Positions 36,735-49,849 of a DNA stretch of 64,000 bases are shown here, in pieces. The DNA is from Phorcus lineatus (Eukaryota > Mollusca > Gastropoda > Trochida > Trochidae). Position numbers and translations under genes: made by a program. Numbering within the stretch: the first letter of the stretch is position 1; the number at the start of each line of letters is the position of its first letter. The notes beneath the pieces are model-generated. The model was not told where the DNA came from, did not search any database, and worked only from the letters and a program-made list of their open reading frames with translations. The stretch covers positions 38,932,533-38,996,532 of the forward strand of contig OV121090.1 of the NCBI GenBank assembly GCA_921293015.1, read 5' to 3'.

Positions 36735-37340
36735 AGAATCATGAAGTCGAACAGAACTGAGGAAATACTGAAAACATCATGATGGCGTTTCAGAGCAGAA
36801 AATACGGTTAGTGAGTAAGTTGGGGTTTAACGCCGCTTTCAAGATTATTTCACTTATATCGCGGCTGCTAGTATTATTGCAGGGAGAAAGCCCGCAACTC
36901 CATTGTGGTTATGCATTGCAGTGAAACCTGCGAGCATCGGCTGGAACTAGCGAAACATTGGTAGTACTGCACTGAGACTCAGTGCAGAATTGCATCCAAA
37001 CCTGACAGTGTGTAGAACTGTTCTCTACTGCAGACAAAGTTGCCGAGCCCCTGGCGGGACTCGAACCAAAATACGGTTAGAATTATGAAGCTGATCGGAA
37101 CTGATATAATACGGTAAGAGTAAATCGAATGATCTGACCCAAGTAAAAAAGTTGATATCATGAGGAAGAACTGAGCTGAGGAGATACGATAAACAAGATA
37201 AAGTCGATTAGAACTGAGAAAATATCAATATTATGCAGTGTTCTCAAAATGATAAAATATGGTAATTATCAACTGATGGAGTTCTCAAGAGGTAATACGG
37301 TAACTATCAACAGGATGACCAGCAGAGAAAATACGGTATA
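36735..37340. repeat. Degenerate tandem repeat interrupted by a SINE
   Basis: Irregular units of about 35-55 bp built on AACTGAGGAAATACTGAAAA and GAGAAAATACGGTA variants run from 36735 to 37340, interrupted only by the SINE at 36812-37067. Confidence 0.6.
36812..37067 (-). mobile_element. tRNA-derived SINE, 5'-truncated, with 13-bp target-site duplication
   Basis: AAAATACGGTTAG occurs at 36799-36811 and 37068-37080. On the minus strand the copy starts at the B box (GGTTCGAGTCCCGCC), so the A box is lost. It runs through GCGATATAAGTGAAAT to GGCGTTAAACCCCAAC and TTACTCAC. Same family as 21570-21852. Confidence 0.92.
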
Positions 37341-38478
37341 TCTTAAAAAATCAATGGAGCCACTCATCCGTAGACATGCTGTAAAATACCTTGGTTTCAA
37401 CTATCTGTTTGCAAGTCGAATCGGGTGACGGTATTTATCATAAGTGGGTGGATGTGACCGTTGCGGTCGTATATATAGGAGTTTATTATTGCTTTATTGC
37501 GTATTTCATAGCCCTCTATAGACCGGTATGCAGCAGATTATGACGCATCTGAATAAACTAGTTTCCTTTTTCCCCTCTCCCCCTCCTGATTCTCACACAA
37601 GCATTACGCAATGCCGTGCATAACAGATCGTGTACCCCGGTAGCATTTCCTGTGATACTGTCATCATCGTCAGCGTATTGTGGCAACAGACTGCAATCGA
37701 GTAAGATGTCGATAGGTTGCCTTGTTTTTATACACCGCGTTAATCACACAGCTAGAGCACTAGGGTATGTTAGGTACATTTGGTACTTTCATCATTAAAC
37801 TTGTTTTACATGTACTTTCATTTTTGGAATCATCCTTTGCAGTTATAATTATGTAAAAAAATCAGAATTCGATAACATAATGATCATAGCACCTCGCGTG
37901 TTCGTCCTTTCCCTCCGAAATCCACATCCCTGCAGTCCCTCCCTCCCTACCGTCCCTCCCTGAAACCCACGCCGGACGTGTACGCTACGAGTTGTATATG
38001 TGAAAGCAAACAATTACCATTTAAGCTGACTGCCGCTCATTGACAAACTGAATAAGTATCTAGTCACCGGGTGAGAACGACAAACTGGTAACCATAGAAA
38101 CCATACGCGTTACCTGCCAATAGATCTCAAACCAATAATATTAATTTTAACAAAGCACTAAGAGCTTGGTTTGTATAGACACTGTTGGTGTGGTCCAATC
38201 AAAAGACAGCTTTCATAAAGGTAAAGAGCTGATAAAGACCTGAGTCGGGTTGGGACACAGCACCTGACGACGACCTACACGGGATACACACTTGACGGGT
38301 AAGGGTTTCAACCACTTCTTATATCATTCTTCTAATTATACCCAGATAAAACTAGTACAGTAATAAATGAAAAATGCTTAAATAGTATTCTGACGTGTTT
38401 ATCATTTGCATCGTAAACGGGTAGGTCTTACCAGACGACGGTTAACCCGATGCAGACGACAAGGATAAAACTGTTATC
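37341..38478. other. Interval with no supported gene
   Basis: Includes a C-rich stretch (CCCTCCCTCCCTACCGTCCC) near 37940. A CCAAT motif at about 38193 is followed by a possible donor GTAAGG at 38299. These could be the promoter and first exon of a + strand transcript, but nothing confirms it. Confidence 0.35.
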
Positions 38479-38802
38479 ATGCTGTGGCAACTGAATCGAT
38501 TCGTAAAACAAACGCGCTGCGTGGAAGAACGTAGGAAGCCTTTATCAGGGTGGTTTGATAAGGGACCGTTTGTCGCGGGTGGGTCGTGTAGTTATCAGCC
38601 AGAAGCTCGAGTGACAAACCGTCCGGAATGTTTAGCAATGTTTGATGGTTTTCGACCAGTTACAGAGAGGTTTGCCTTACCGTTCGCAGTCTTGGTAAAC
38701 ACAGCAAATGCTTTAAGAAGAAGGAGCCGTTTATTTGAAAATTGGGTCATTTGTAATAAGCCGAGAAACACATACTACAACAGCACATATATATTCGTTT
38801 GA
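38479..38802 (+). CDS. Hypothetical 107-aa reading frame
   Basis: Open from ATG to TGA. Basic and Arg-rich (ERRKPL, ANALRRRSRLF), with no signal peptide or membrane segment and no family I recognise. An AG acceptor at 38433-38434 and a possible upstream exon ending at 38298 would suit a spliced transcript, but the pyrimidine tract is poor. It may be chance. Confidence 0.22.
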   Translation: MLWQLNRFVKQTRCVEERRKPLSGWFDKGPFVAGGSCSYQPEARVTNRPECLAMFDGFRPVTERFALPFAVLVNTANALRRRSRLFENWVICNKPRNTYYNSTYIFV

Positions 38803-40660
38803 TTATTCGTCCGATTCTATTAAAGCAGGAGGATGGGATTCACGTTGTTCTTGTCTCATTAGTGTTTGGCATATCAATGCTGTTTAATAAATAATGCGTG
38901 CACTATAAAACGCCGACTTATTCATCGATGAACATTGTAATGCATTGGGTAAACAATGTAACCGGCGATATCGATTATAACTAAACTATTGCTAATTTGA
39001 CGATAATCCATACTCTAAACGGCTGCATTCAAAAGTTTGTTCACATACGTGCGTACCCTTGTGTATATATCGTGTAATTTGGGGTGTCTTTAAGACATAT
39101 CGTATGCTACGGTAAAGGAAAACGATATTAGTGATTTTTTTAGAAGTGAAGATCCATTGTAACTTAACGCAATCTTTGATCATACCGTATTAACCGTAAC
39201 ACTTTTGGCATTGAATGAAGTGACCAGGGATCCAAACACTACTTTTTTATTTGTTAAAAATCCTTTATAAGTTATTAATAGCTTTTAACACAAGTCATGT
39301 TTGTTCCTTTGCATTCAAGCAAGTGTCATTGTGCTGGCTTTTTTCGAAAATATGACCGCTTCTGTCTATTTCAACTCGCAAACGTTAGAACCTTGCTGTT
39401 ACGTTAGAATATTTTCGACTATCACATGTGACTGTTTTACAAAGTTTAATGACAATTTTTAGAATGAGAACTGTGAAATATATGTTATGAAAATAGATCA
39501 ATTATTAATTAGATCCATATGATTAGAATAACATTTATCTGTATCATGACAGTCGTTGATAAAATCAAGCCTTTCAATACCTCTCTCCAGGTGTATGTAA
39601 GTTGCAAGGAAATATGTACATTATAGATATAAGAATCGTTGATATTGGAAACTGATTTGAGACATGAGATCAGTGATTATCAATGAACACTATGTACAGG
39701 TGGCTTTATCTACCCGCCACATTAACTTGGGTCCAGGCACGTGAAAACAGTGGTAATACACGTCTTCTATAAAGACCGTTTGTGTAGTATTATTTTGTAT
39801 ATGTGAAGAGACTTAAACTATCTGTCTATCTATCGTTCTGTCTGTCTTCTTCAATTTAATCGGGAGGAAGACCAAGCAATAATGTTTGGTTCAGTAATAT
39901 CAAGGGACATTATAACGTACATATTGGATAATGCATGAATATCTATCTTGGGTTTTTAGTCCAAAAAATACATTATTTCGCATAATCTTATTATCTATAT
40001 ATGTTGTGTACTTATCACGTGTGTCTCTTTTAACTTCGATTAACTATCTATGCATTTAATGTACAATCCGATTGCCTTTCGGAGAAAAGTTTTAAGCTCA
40101 GTTATTGATAGGTTAGGCTGAGTTATGGTATGTGGATCCACGACAATTGTCACTGTAGGCAAGATCTAACACGCTGCATGCTCTCTGAAGGTTGGGTCTC
40201 ATTCTACCGACATCCCAGTCTGCCGAAACACATGTTGGTGAATGACAAGTGGACGCAAGTAAACGCGTTTCAAATCTTTAACAGATAACACCCATTATGC
40301 GCGTAAAATATTCAAACATGCAGAGAGCTACTATACTTTTTCCATATAAACAAGAGGCAACACCAAACAAAGACAAAATTTAACTACAGGGTCTGAATAG
40401 AAGGATGAGTTCGTTTGCTAGCTTAAATTTTTGTAACATAGTAGAGAGTAAATGATGTGTAGCTTATCTGTAAATGCAAACATATCTGGTCGAGGTGCTT
40501 TTTCCATTCGACTGATCTCCAAAATCAATCAAACCCTCTTGAATGCGACATTATACTCTTCAAAGGAGTAACAGATATTGAAATGCAAATACCCATGCAG
40601 GTTGTGTTATGATAAATAGTAATGGGCTCTTAATGTATGTACACGGATGAATATCTTACC
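38803..40660. other. Interval with no supported gene
   Basis: AT-rich; no recognisable coding motifs, repeat termini or RNA genes seen. Confidence 0.5.
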
Positions 40661-40669
40661 CCTCCCCCC

Positions 40670-40904
40670 TGATCTACAGACTGTGAAACCGGGCGGTACA
40701 AAGGTTGTCCTAGAGCCACTGCACAAGCCCAGGATCGATACATTCGTACACAGGTCCTGCGAAATCGAGCACAATCGGGCAATCACCTTTCTGTAAACTT
40801 GTACCAAGTTGCAGGAAATCGAGCTACACCCCAAACGATTAGAAATCGGCTACATGCAGACCATTTTCATGCTCGACGACCGCATGTTGTGCCTCCATAA
40901 TCTC
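40670..40904 (+). pseudogene. Tc1/mariner transposase remnant (N-terminal HTH region)
   Basis: An open frame reads GCPRATAQAQDRYIRTQVLR and NRAQSGNH, then QTIRNRLHADHFHARRPHVV and a stop. This matches the second helix-turn-helix of Tc1-like transposases (GRPR hook changed to GCPR; DRYI; TIRNRL; ARRP). The DDE nuclease half is missing. Confidence 0.85.
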
Positions 40905-41539
40905 GCCAGCACGTCAAACATTATTTTATGATCCTTTTCATCACTGTATTTATTTTATCACGTTCATTGTATTTATAGTCTCTCATAAACGGGTGGCTCT
41001 TAACTACGTTTTTAAAAAAAAAAATGTATATGTATCTGTATTTTTAAGGAGGGGAGACTTTAAGAAAAATAATATCTGTCTGTCTGTCAAACAGGAGTCA
41101 ATGGTGACGCATCGTAGAAATTGGGGTAATCGTCGAATGGCGCGTGTAATTTTCTTTGATTAGTACTTACTCTGGATTTCACTGAGAGGAGTGCTCGTGA
41201 CTCTGATTTGAACCGTTTCCTTATGTTGAATGGCAGTGAATAACAATTAATCCAGAGAATTCCACAATCACAACTATTGATCTCATAATTTCATATGTTG
41301 CCGATATTTGAGTTAATGGTACGTCGTGTGTATTTCTTCCGGTCTTTTAGAATTCATAACCTGTATGTAATGTGAATACGTGCGAGAAATTGGTGTGTGT
41401 TACATATCTTTATGATTTAGCAAATCCTGCAAGCAGTGAACGCGTAATTTATTATCCGTTTGTTTCCACGTGACTACATTCTTTCCTAACAGATGTAGCT
41501 CGTTAGAAACTCCTAAACAACCTCTGTCCCTATACAATT

Positions 41540-41650
41540 CAATCCAATTCAATACTTTATAAACCTTAAGTTGAACAACATATCGGTGGTTACATGAAGA
41601 TAATAAATAACATGGTACAGGTGGACGTGTAATACAGATTAGGTTCAGAA
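41540..41650 (-). repeat. Probable LINE 3' tail
   Basis: The + strand CAATTCAATCCAATTCAATA followed by TTTATAAACC is, on the minus strand, a short TTGAATTGGA repeat tail preceded by a LINE-like 3' UTR. No coding part attached. Confidence 0.35.
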
Positions 41651-41934
41651 GAAATTACAAACGTTTCACGATCTAGAAATGTAGGAATCTGATTGGATTC
41701 AATCATAGTTAATTGTACAGTCAGCAATGCCATTACGATTATCTACGGATGCTTTCGGAAAGCTAAATTTGATTCGAATGTGCACTTTGCACTTGGAGTC
41801 TTCATTACAAAACACATTTGCCTAATTGTGACGGCAAACGTATCCATGCATGCAATGTTTTCATTACCTGAAATATTGCAAGGCGTTTTATGTTGAAATA
41901 TTTAACCGGTAGGGGATCCCGCCCGATGATCGAG

Positions 41935-44650
41935 AAGAGCTTGTTTTGATAAGGTTATATAAGGTTAATCGTGAAGCAGAGATTGACACTAGTGACCTAG
42001 ATTGTGCTGTTACACGCGCAGAAGTTGAGCGTGCTGTGGCACGTGCGAAGCGAGGAAAAGCAGCAGGTCCCGATCTCTTGCAAGCAGAGGCACTCAAAAA
42101 CAGTAAATGTATTGACAATTTATTCAAGTTATTCACATTTTGTTTTGAGAACGGTACGTGCCCAAATGAGTGGCAAAAAAGTGTGATTAATCCCATTAGG
42201 AAGGCAGATGCAAATCCCCGTGACCCTTTAGGCTATAGAGGTATATCACTCCTCTCTATACCATGTAAAATATACTCTGATGTTCTAAATAGTAGGCTTA
42301 ACATCTGGCTAGAAAGCAATAATGTACTTGCAGATGAGCAAAACGGTTTTCGTTCTAAACGAGGTACACAGGAACATCTTTATTCTTTGTTTTCAGTTAT
42401 CAGTAATAGAACAGCCTCTAAACAGTCGACCTTTGTCTGTTTTATAGATATCATGAAAGCCTTCGACAGAGTTAATAGAAATTGCCTGTGGTTTAAACTT
42501 AAACGCCTGGATATTACAGGAAAATTCCTTGGTGCAATCCAATCCATGTATCTGAATACTCGGTCTTGGTGAGAGTGAAGGACTCGTATACAGAATTATT
42601 CAAAGTTTCGTCAGGTGTCCGTCAGGGATGCGTGCTATCTCCTTCCCTATTTGCCGTCTATATTAACGATCTTGTTGATGAAATCAATGCTCTAAATTGT
42701 GGAATCCAAATTGATCATCACATGCCTAGCATGCTTCTATATGCCGATGACATCGCTCTCATTGCTCCAGACGAACATAGCTTACAACGAATGTTAGATT
42801 GTGTAGGTGAGTGGTGTGTAAGATGGCATCTTCAAATTAATGTTAAAAAACCCCAAAATTGTTCACTTCCTAATTTCGTCTAAACCAAGATCTCATTTTG
42901 TCTTTACTATCTGTGATGATGAAATTAATTATAGTAATGCTTACAAATACCTTGGACTCTGGTTTAATGAATTCCTTGACCTAAATTATACCGCTAAAAT
43001 ACGAAAGTCGGGCCTTAGAAGTTGTTATTTGTAAGCGGTTTGCCTTACAGTGTTTTAAACAAATTATATGAAAATCTCGTCCAACCAATCCTATCATATG
43101 GCTCAGCCATTTTGGGGAACTAAGCAATTTAGATGCATTAATAATTTACAGAATCGTGCATGCAGGTATTTTTTGGGTGGTGAAATGGGCTGGGCATTTT
43201 GTCTGACAAAACAGCATATCGAAGTGCTAAGATACTGGCGTCGTATACAAACGTCGCAGTGCAACATTGTATCAATCAATATAAGATACCCACGCATTAA
43301 AACAATGACGAACAATGGGACCGACGATGTGCTTTTTTTGACGATACAGCCATGCGCGAGGTTAATGACGTCATTTCAGTAACGTTACAATACAAATGAC
43401 GTCAAATAATTGGCTAAGTCCATTGATCAAACTTGAGAGGACTATTGTCCATCATGGCTGACTCGGCATCTGTCGATTCGAAACCTAAAGGAGATGTGTG
43501 GGTTTGCAGAGAAAGAAAAGCACGGACTAGAGACGCTACGTATCCCCTGGGGACATTTTCAAATTCATATTGATTGTTCAATAAATTTGATTCTATTTAT
43601 ATTGGAGTGCCCACCCCTATACATGATAATGGACTCGTCCGAATATGTTCTACGGTGGGAGGCATCATTGTTTTCAAAATGTTTTTGTGAAAAATACCAT
43701 AATTTTTCAACTGGTTTTTTTATATAAAGCAAGTAATTGTTAAGGGTATCTCATATAAGAAATAGAAAACTCGTTGTGCATCTAGATGCGCCCTTCGTGT
43801 TTTATGCTCCCTGCTATGTTTTATTCAACGATAGATACTCGTCTTCTATTTCTTAATTAATGCATGGTCACGCAGTCTTAGAACCTCCTGGTATCAATTT
43901 GATTTCAAAATGGAATTTACCACTTGTAGAAATTTTGAATGTCTCAAATGTTGACTTAGAGGTTGCAAAACAGTGGTTGTTACTCTTAGACAATGACAAT
44001 TGGCTTGCTGAATTATGGAATGATAAAGGTTTGATCAATGGTAACAAATTGCAGAAATACCGTCGTTTTAAGAATGTGTTGCAAGCAGAAAATTATGTCA
44101 CAGGTTACCTGGATCGTTCTGAAAGAAGTATCATTAGTAAACTGCGTTGTGGAACGCTGCCATTAGAAATAGAACTTGGTAGATTTTCACGCCCCGTAAC
44201 GCCTCTAATGGACAGTAAATGTAAAATTTGCCACAATGAGCAATTAGAGGATGAGGTACACTTTTTAATTTCTTGTGAAACTTATTCTGACCTTAGGTAT
44301 GATTTTATCAATTATATGGAAAGCATCTATCCCTCTTTACCACAGTTATCAATTGTAGACCAATTCAATCATATTATGTCAACCAATAAATCTAAATCAT
44401 CAGCCGTATTACTACTGCGAATGTTTAAGCGGCGCAATTCCCTCAGCATACACTAGCATACACTCTTAAAAAACATTGTCACTTTTTAATCTTTTATTGT
44501 AATGCACTGTTATGCATCATTAATTTATCATGTATTTTATTGATTTTATGTGTCTCATAGGCCTTCAGTGGCCGGCTCGTGTACTTCTTTTCAATCTATG
44601 AACAACACTGTCATTTTTGTACTGAACATGTGGTGACACATTAATAGAAT
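41935..44650 (+). mobile_element. Non-LTR retrotransposon, 5'-truncated and interrupted
   Basis: Successive frames encode most of a reverse transcriptase and the C-terminus. Frame 1 (41946-42572) has the fingers and motif A (FVCFIDIMKAFDRV). A shift at about 42566 leads to SGVRQGCVLSP (motif B) and MLLYADDIALIAP (motif C, YADD intact). A further shift near 42850 leads to YKYLGLWFNEF. The region to about 43300 is the connection domain. A foreign block (about 43330-43858) follows. The C-terminus resumes at 43860-44456 with CKICHNEQLEDEVHFLISC. The 3' UTR runs to about 44650 and includes CATAGGCCTTCAGTGGCCGG. CR1/Jockey-like by motif style. At least two frameshifts and no endonuclease, so it is dead. 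Confidence 0.88.
43330..43858. mobile_element. Insertion inside the LINE, with a 39-codon ORF
   Basis: This block separates LINE parts that would otherwise be continuous. It has two TGACGTCA-type sites (near 43362 and 43396). A 39-codon frame (43454-43573) begins MADSASVDSKPKGDVWVCRE with a good Kozak context. Near its right end is an AAGAAATAGAA/TTCTATTTCTT inverted repeat (43758 and 43842). Probably a short DNA-transposon derivative; boundaries are approximate. Confidence 0.5.
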
Positions 44651-46890
44651 AATTTTCTTCTTTCTTCTATAAGAATTAATGACGGTGCGACGGGTAGAGA
44701 ATGACGTGACTATTGAACCATGACCATTTAGCTTAAAGGGTTCTACTCGATCATTACATTATAATGTCAAGCAGTATATTAGATTCAATAAATGTATAAG
44801 CTACACTTTATTGATAAATTGCACTATTGGTATAGATATATACCAAGCAAGGGTTTAACGGACGAAAAGTATTTTAAATTGTAACGCTCCAATTTAGTGT
44901 ATCGAAACTTTCTTTTCATTTTTTCATTTATTTTGCAACCTTTCACGCTTGTTTATTTTGTTTAAAGTAGTGTAGTACGCAATGCTTAGAGTTTATTTTG
45001 AAAGTGAAACGCTTAATTCTTCAAAACGATTATCAACAGTCCTTGCAAATGGTGTTATGTGTAAAACAAAAACTTAATTTTATTATGAAAATTGAAAAGA
45101 ACCTTCGTTATTGATTAGAATATTTTTCTGTGAATAGTAACATATATTTTTCCTGTGAGTGAGTTACCTTTATTTCCATGTTACTACGGAGGTAATAGTG
45201 AACCTGAGCTAGTAGCTTTGAGATTCTTCTAAAGGAGGACGTGGACATTATTTCGAACAGTAGATTCAAATTATCAAACAAATAAATTCTTTATGAAAAA
45301 CGCGGTGTATTTGCATATGCAAATAGAATTACATGGGTCTATTATAACCGGTTATGTGATTTGGGGTATAACGCCGCTTTCAAGAGTATGGAAATTGGCT
45401 ATGGTTTGCTGTCAAATCTGCATGACAAAGAAGTTTTGGATCTCTTGAGTAAGAACTTTACGGTTTTACAAATGCGTGGATCCTTCAAACAGATAGTTTA
45501 GCCATTTCAAGAATGATATTGGTCGAATCTCCTACAATTCCCTGATGTCAATCGCAACAAATGCCTCCTTAATCAATAAATATTTCAAGTACCCGGATGA
45601 GAGGACCGCTGAGTTCGATTGGAGATATTTTGCCTACTTTCGGAACAACATTCCATTGGCTGAAGATACATTTCTAATATGAAGCCATCAATAAGCGGCT
45701 ACCGGGGAGGATTTACCATGATTGATATCAGGTACCGCAGGAGCTTCGCGCATCTGCATAAGCTGATGTAGAGATTTAAAAATCACCACCTCCCCATTCA
45801 ATGTTAGATCTTCGGATAGTAAGGTGTCGAATTCAGTGTTAAACCCTATTTGTCCTTATTAATTAAAACCAGTAAAATCATTGTTATTAGAAACATCTGT
45901 TTAATTTAGTATCGGTTAGATGATTTATTTTCGATATTAATTTATACAAGTCACCCTTGCAATACGGCAGGTGAGCAGAATTTAAGTATAAAGCTCGGCT
46001 ACCTTTTTATGGCAAATTATAATTTTAAAAATGATTGAAATCAGAAAGTGTAGGTTTAGGGTGAATGACAAATCAAAAGAATAATGTAAAGGTGTATGAT
46101 GAGGTTATCACAATGGATATTGAAAGATACTGTGCATAGTAGTTAACTATGGTATCGGTCCTAAGATACTGTGCATAGCGAAACCTTTGTCCTGACTGCC
46201 CATTCGTTGTACACAGAAATATAAGATGAACAATATTTATCTCTACAATCTATATAGAGTGTTGTATGTGAAAAATTTACACGATACGATAGTGCATTCA
46301 AAACTGATATTTGTGTTCGTTACTGCAGATTTATAAATACTGTTTTTATAAATTTCGGAGGGTATTTACACAGAGACAATGGACGGATATGGTACACAGA
46401 TACGGTATGCCCTTACTTGACTACGCGAAATAAATATCATTCACATTTACAAAGGTGATTGAGGACCCTTTGCGCAAGAACTACACGATGCACTGAGGCA
46501 TAATGAACTATGTATATACCTTTTTAGATTCGGCACGAACTGAAACGCTTTGGTTTATATAAGCAACCCTTATTACCGCGACTCTGGTCTTGTTAATGGT
46601 AAAGGCTTCATTGTGAGTTCAGGTCTTTTCATTTAACGCTCAGTCGTTCTAAATCTATATCTATAGACAATTGACGATCATTTGTCAACACGTGCAAATA
46701 TAACAACTTGTATGACGGATAAGTAGACAACAAAAGAATTTAAAGAATTAAAATTACAAGAGATGAATCAATAAAACATTGGACAAACTACAGTCATATC
46801 ATAGTAATGAATGTTTGAAGGATTGTCTGTAAATTGTCCTGAATTCGATCAGCAAATAATTCCGCTCCAACGTATATGGATTATCTATAC
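44651..46890. other. Interval with no supported gene
   Basis: AT-rich. At 45355-45395 GATTTGGGGTATAACGCCGC and TTTCAAGAGTATGG is a short scrap of the SINE body. Nothing else recognised. Confidence 0.5.
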
Positions 46891-46891
46891 T

Positions 46892-47574
46892 ATATTATAC
46901 AATTATAGACTTCTGTAGAGGTCAGTCTCGTTTTTATTACATACCCATGTAATCTTACGATAGTAATACGTAATGAAATACAATGAATTCCGTATTGCAC
47001 TCCTCAATCCGTTATTGCACTCCGTATTGCACTTCTCACGGAACTACTTTCTCAGCGAGAGAGGTGTCATGTCAGCTATTTTTAGAACTGTGCCGAACGT
47101 CAACGAATGTTTCAAGTTATGAATGTTTATATTGTATTCGAATGAAATGTTGATATACATGTAAGTGATATGCACGTGTCATTAACGAAATTTTAAACAT
47201 GTGAACAAATATCTTGCGTCTGTTTTAAAAAAAATATTCACCACAGTTTTGTGTGCACTCTATTGCCATGTGACGTCATAGGTGGAGGAATGTGATGACG
47301 TAAGATTTCGTGAAAGGGTTGGCGGAGTAATTTCTTTAGGTCAAGGCAACACGTAAACACTCTTCCGTGTTCGGCGGCTTTATTTGAAGTAAATTAAACG
47401 AAAAAAGGGTATGTAATAAACATAGAACGTCATTCTAGTGCATTTTTTCGCTTGTATTGAACTCGTAGATGTGTTCTATATATTTATTGACCTGAGTAAA
47501 ACAATATTGACCGAGCTTGCGAGGTCAATGAAAAACGATATTGACCTATCCAGAAGTCTATCATTGTTATATGT
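46892..47574. repeat. MITE-like element with inverted ends (ATAGACTTCTG type)
   Basis: The left end is ACAATTATAGACTTCTGTAG then AGGTCAGTCTCGTTTTT. The right end, read on the minus strand, is ACAATGATAGACTTCTGGAT then AGGTCAATATCGTTTTT. A partial third copy starts at 47828 (ACAATTATAGACTGGTGATG). Contains TGACGTCA near 47273. Confidence 0.7.
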
Positions 47575-47675
47575 TTTAAAGTAATTGGAATAGTATTATC
47601 GATACGTCGGCAAAGCGATTCATCTTCACGATAAGAGACGCCGACATCAAAGGAGACGTAACGTTGCTGAGCAAT

Positions 47676-47712
47676 TGTTGACGTGAAGTCACACAGGCAT
47701 TACGTCAACAAT
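47676..47712. repeat. Short hairpin ATTGTTGACGT/ACGTCAACAAT
   Basis: Perfect 11-bp inverted repeat with a loop of about 15 bases, between two partial copies of the preceding MITE. Confidence 0.6.
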
Positions 47713-48101
47713 GGGTCAATATCAAAGTTGATTGACTTTTGCGATTGTTCTCAAGTCAATATCACTTTCTATGGACTGTCATGTGAACGTCTTTGGACCA
47801 ATCAAAATTGATACAAATCTTTGATCATATAATAATATACAATTATAGACTGGTGATGAGGTCAATACCTGTTTTTTTATAGACCCGAGGAAAGCAATAT
47901 TGACAGAGGAATCCCCAGGAAATACGGCAGTCCATCTAGGACATATCATTGCCTTGACATATAGGCAGTAATTGAAAAGTGGGATATTAGTTTTCAAAAT
48001 TCTCCTTTCCCGCTTTTGATCTTAAAGCGAAGGTTGGTCCAATATACACTCTTCCAATAAAAGGAAACTTTAACTTAAGAACGTACGAATTTCTTCCTCA
48101 A

Positions 48102-49590
48102 GCCCCCCTAAGTAATTGAAGGAAATGCATCAAATTTGAAGGAAAACAGTGCCTAATAGAAGGAAAAGCTTCCATAATGGAAGGAAATCAGCTTAATCGC
48201 GAAACAAACACGTCAACATCGGTGAAAAACGGTAATAACAGAGATTTTTAGTCGTTATCGGAAGCAACCTCGTCCCACTTTTGAAGGAAATCGGTAGACT
48301 TCGGAAGGAACATCGGTAATATCCGTGAATTCTCGGTCAACAGCGTAAGCAAACGCATCTAAAAATAGTTTGGATTGAGCAGTCTCCAGCTTCGGTGAGT
48401 GTTGTTTTTTACGTTTTACTGTGCGATTTCTAATTGTATTTAGTTGTTAATGCTTGCATTGAAAGCGTAATTGAACAAGGAAACGATGGGGTTGTAGAGT
48501 TTTGTTATGAAATTAGGTAGTTACGGCGTAATTCGAATCGAGTCCGAGTTTGTTTACATCAGTCAGACGAAGCCGTATCGCCAATGCTATCACTGAATCG
48601 CGCTTGTAATTTCGCTTACCTGCATCAGACTTTTCGGGTTATTTTTTTATATTAGTTTTGAATTATTTATGTGAATTTTGTGTGTATGTTATGTATCATG
48701 TGTAAATCTAACTTTCATTTTGGTACAAACAATATCAAAAAGTAACATTTCATGTTTTGTCATCGTGCTCCTTCAGTTGTTTTTTTTAACCATGTTTCGT
48801 TTGACCATGTAAATATTCCACTTGTTAGGTACCATATTTGATTTGATCTCGAAATGACTTTGCAACCACTTGTTTATTATTTCACAAGTGAGCGGCAGTT
48901 CGCCAATTCAACTATATAATACAGTCACTTTGCTTCGTCGTAATGATCGAAGTCGGTAATTTAGTTTCTGAGGCCTGCGTTTCATTAATCATTTTTCTAT
49001 AAGATATCAAATTAATTGAAAGTGTCTGGTATATTAACATTCCAAATACATAAAACCTCATGCTGTTTAATATGTTGTTTTTATACTTATACTGGTCAGT
49101 GATAGCATTAGCGATACGGCTTCGTCTGACTGATGTAAACAAACTCGGACTCTATATGCGAATAACACCGTAACTACTCAATTTCATAACAAAACTCTAC
49201 AACCCCATCGTTTCCTTGTTCAATTACGCTTTCAATGCAAGCATTAACAACTAAATACAATTCGAAATCGCACAGTACATATAAAACAACACTCACCGAA
49301 GCTGGAGACTGCTCAATCCAAACTATTTTTAGATGCGTTTGCTTCCGCTGTCGACCGAGAATTCACGGATATTACCGATGTTCCTTCCGAAGTCTACCGA
49401 TTTCCTTCAAAAGTGGGACGAGGTTGCTTCCGATAACGACTAAAAAATCTCTGTTATTACCGTTTTTCACCGATGTGGACGTGTTTGTTTCGCGATTAAG
49501 CTGATTTCCTTCCATTACGGAAGCTTTTCCTTCTATTAGGCACTGTTTTCCTTCAAATTTGATGCATTTCCTTCAATTACTTAGGGGGGC
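48102..49590. mobile_element. Foldback element with 494-bp inverted arms
   Basis: The left arm 48102-48595 and right arm 49097-49590 are inverted copies, estimated near 95% identical, around a spacer of about 500 bp. Ends are GCCCCCCTAAGTAATTGAAG and its complement. The arms contain GAAGGAAA repeats and GACGTGTTTGTTTCGCG. No transposase frame; a non-autonomous element mobilised in trans is likely. A 230-bp relative lies at 28464-28693. A clear target duplication was not found; TTCCTC lies near both ends but out of register. Confidence 0.88.
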
Positions 49591-49849
49591 CTGTTCCTCT
49601 ATCTTTATCGAATACGACGACCATTGGTAGATGTGCCAAGGCGTGATGTGGCGTTGAGGTGGCGTTGACGTGGATTTAAAACGAAATTTTCACCGTTACT
49701 GCATGTGTTGTTTATCTGGTGATATAAAATGTCATCGCAAGATTTTAACGTTACAAATGGTAAGCTAGTTGACCATGACGCGTGCTGTAGGTGTATAATG
49801 CTGCCACAATTACATCCGTCGGTCAATAATTGGAGTAAAATGACGTCCA

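Noticed and set aside
48912..49504. Reading frames in the right arm of the foldback element
   Set aside because: No conservation between the arms in frame, and no family; arm sequence is repetitive GAAGGAAA-type DNA.
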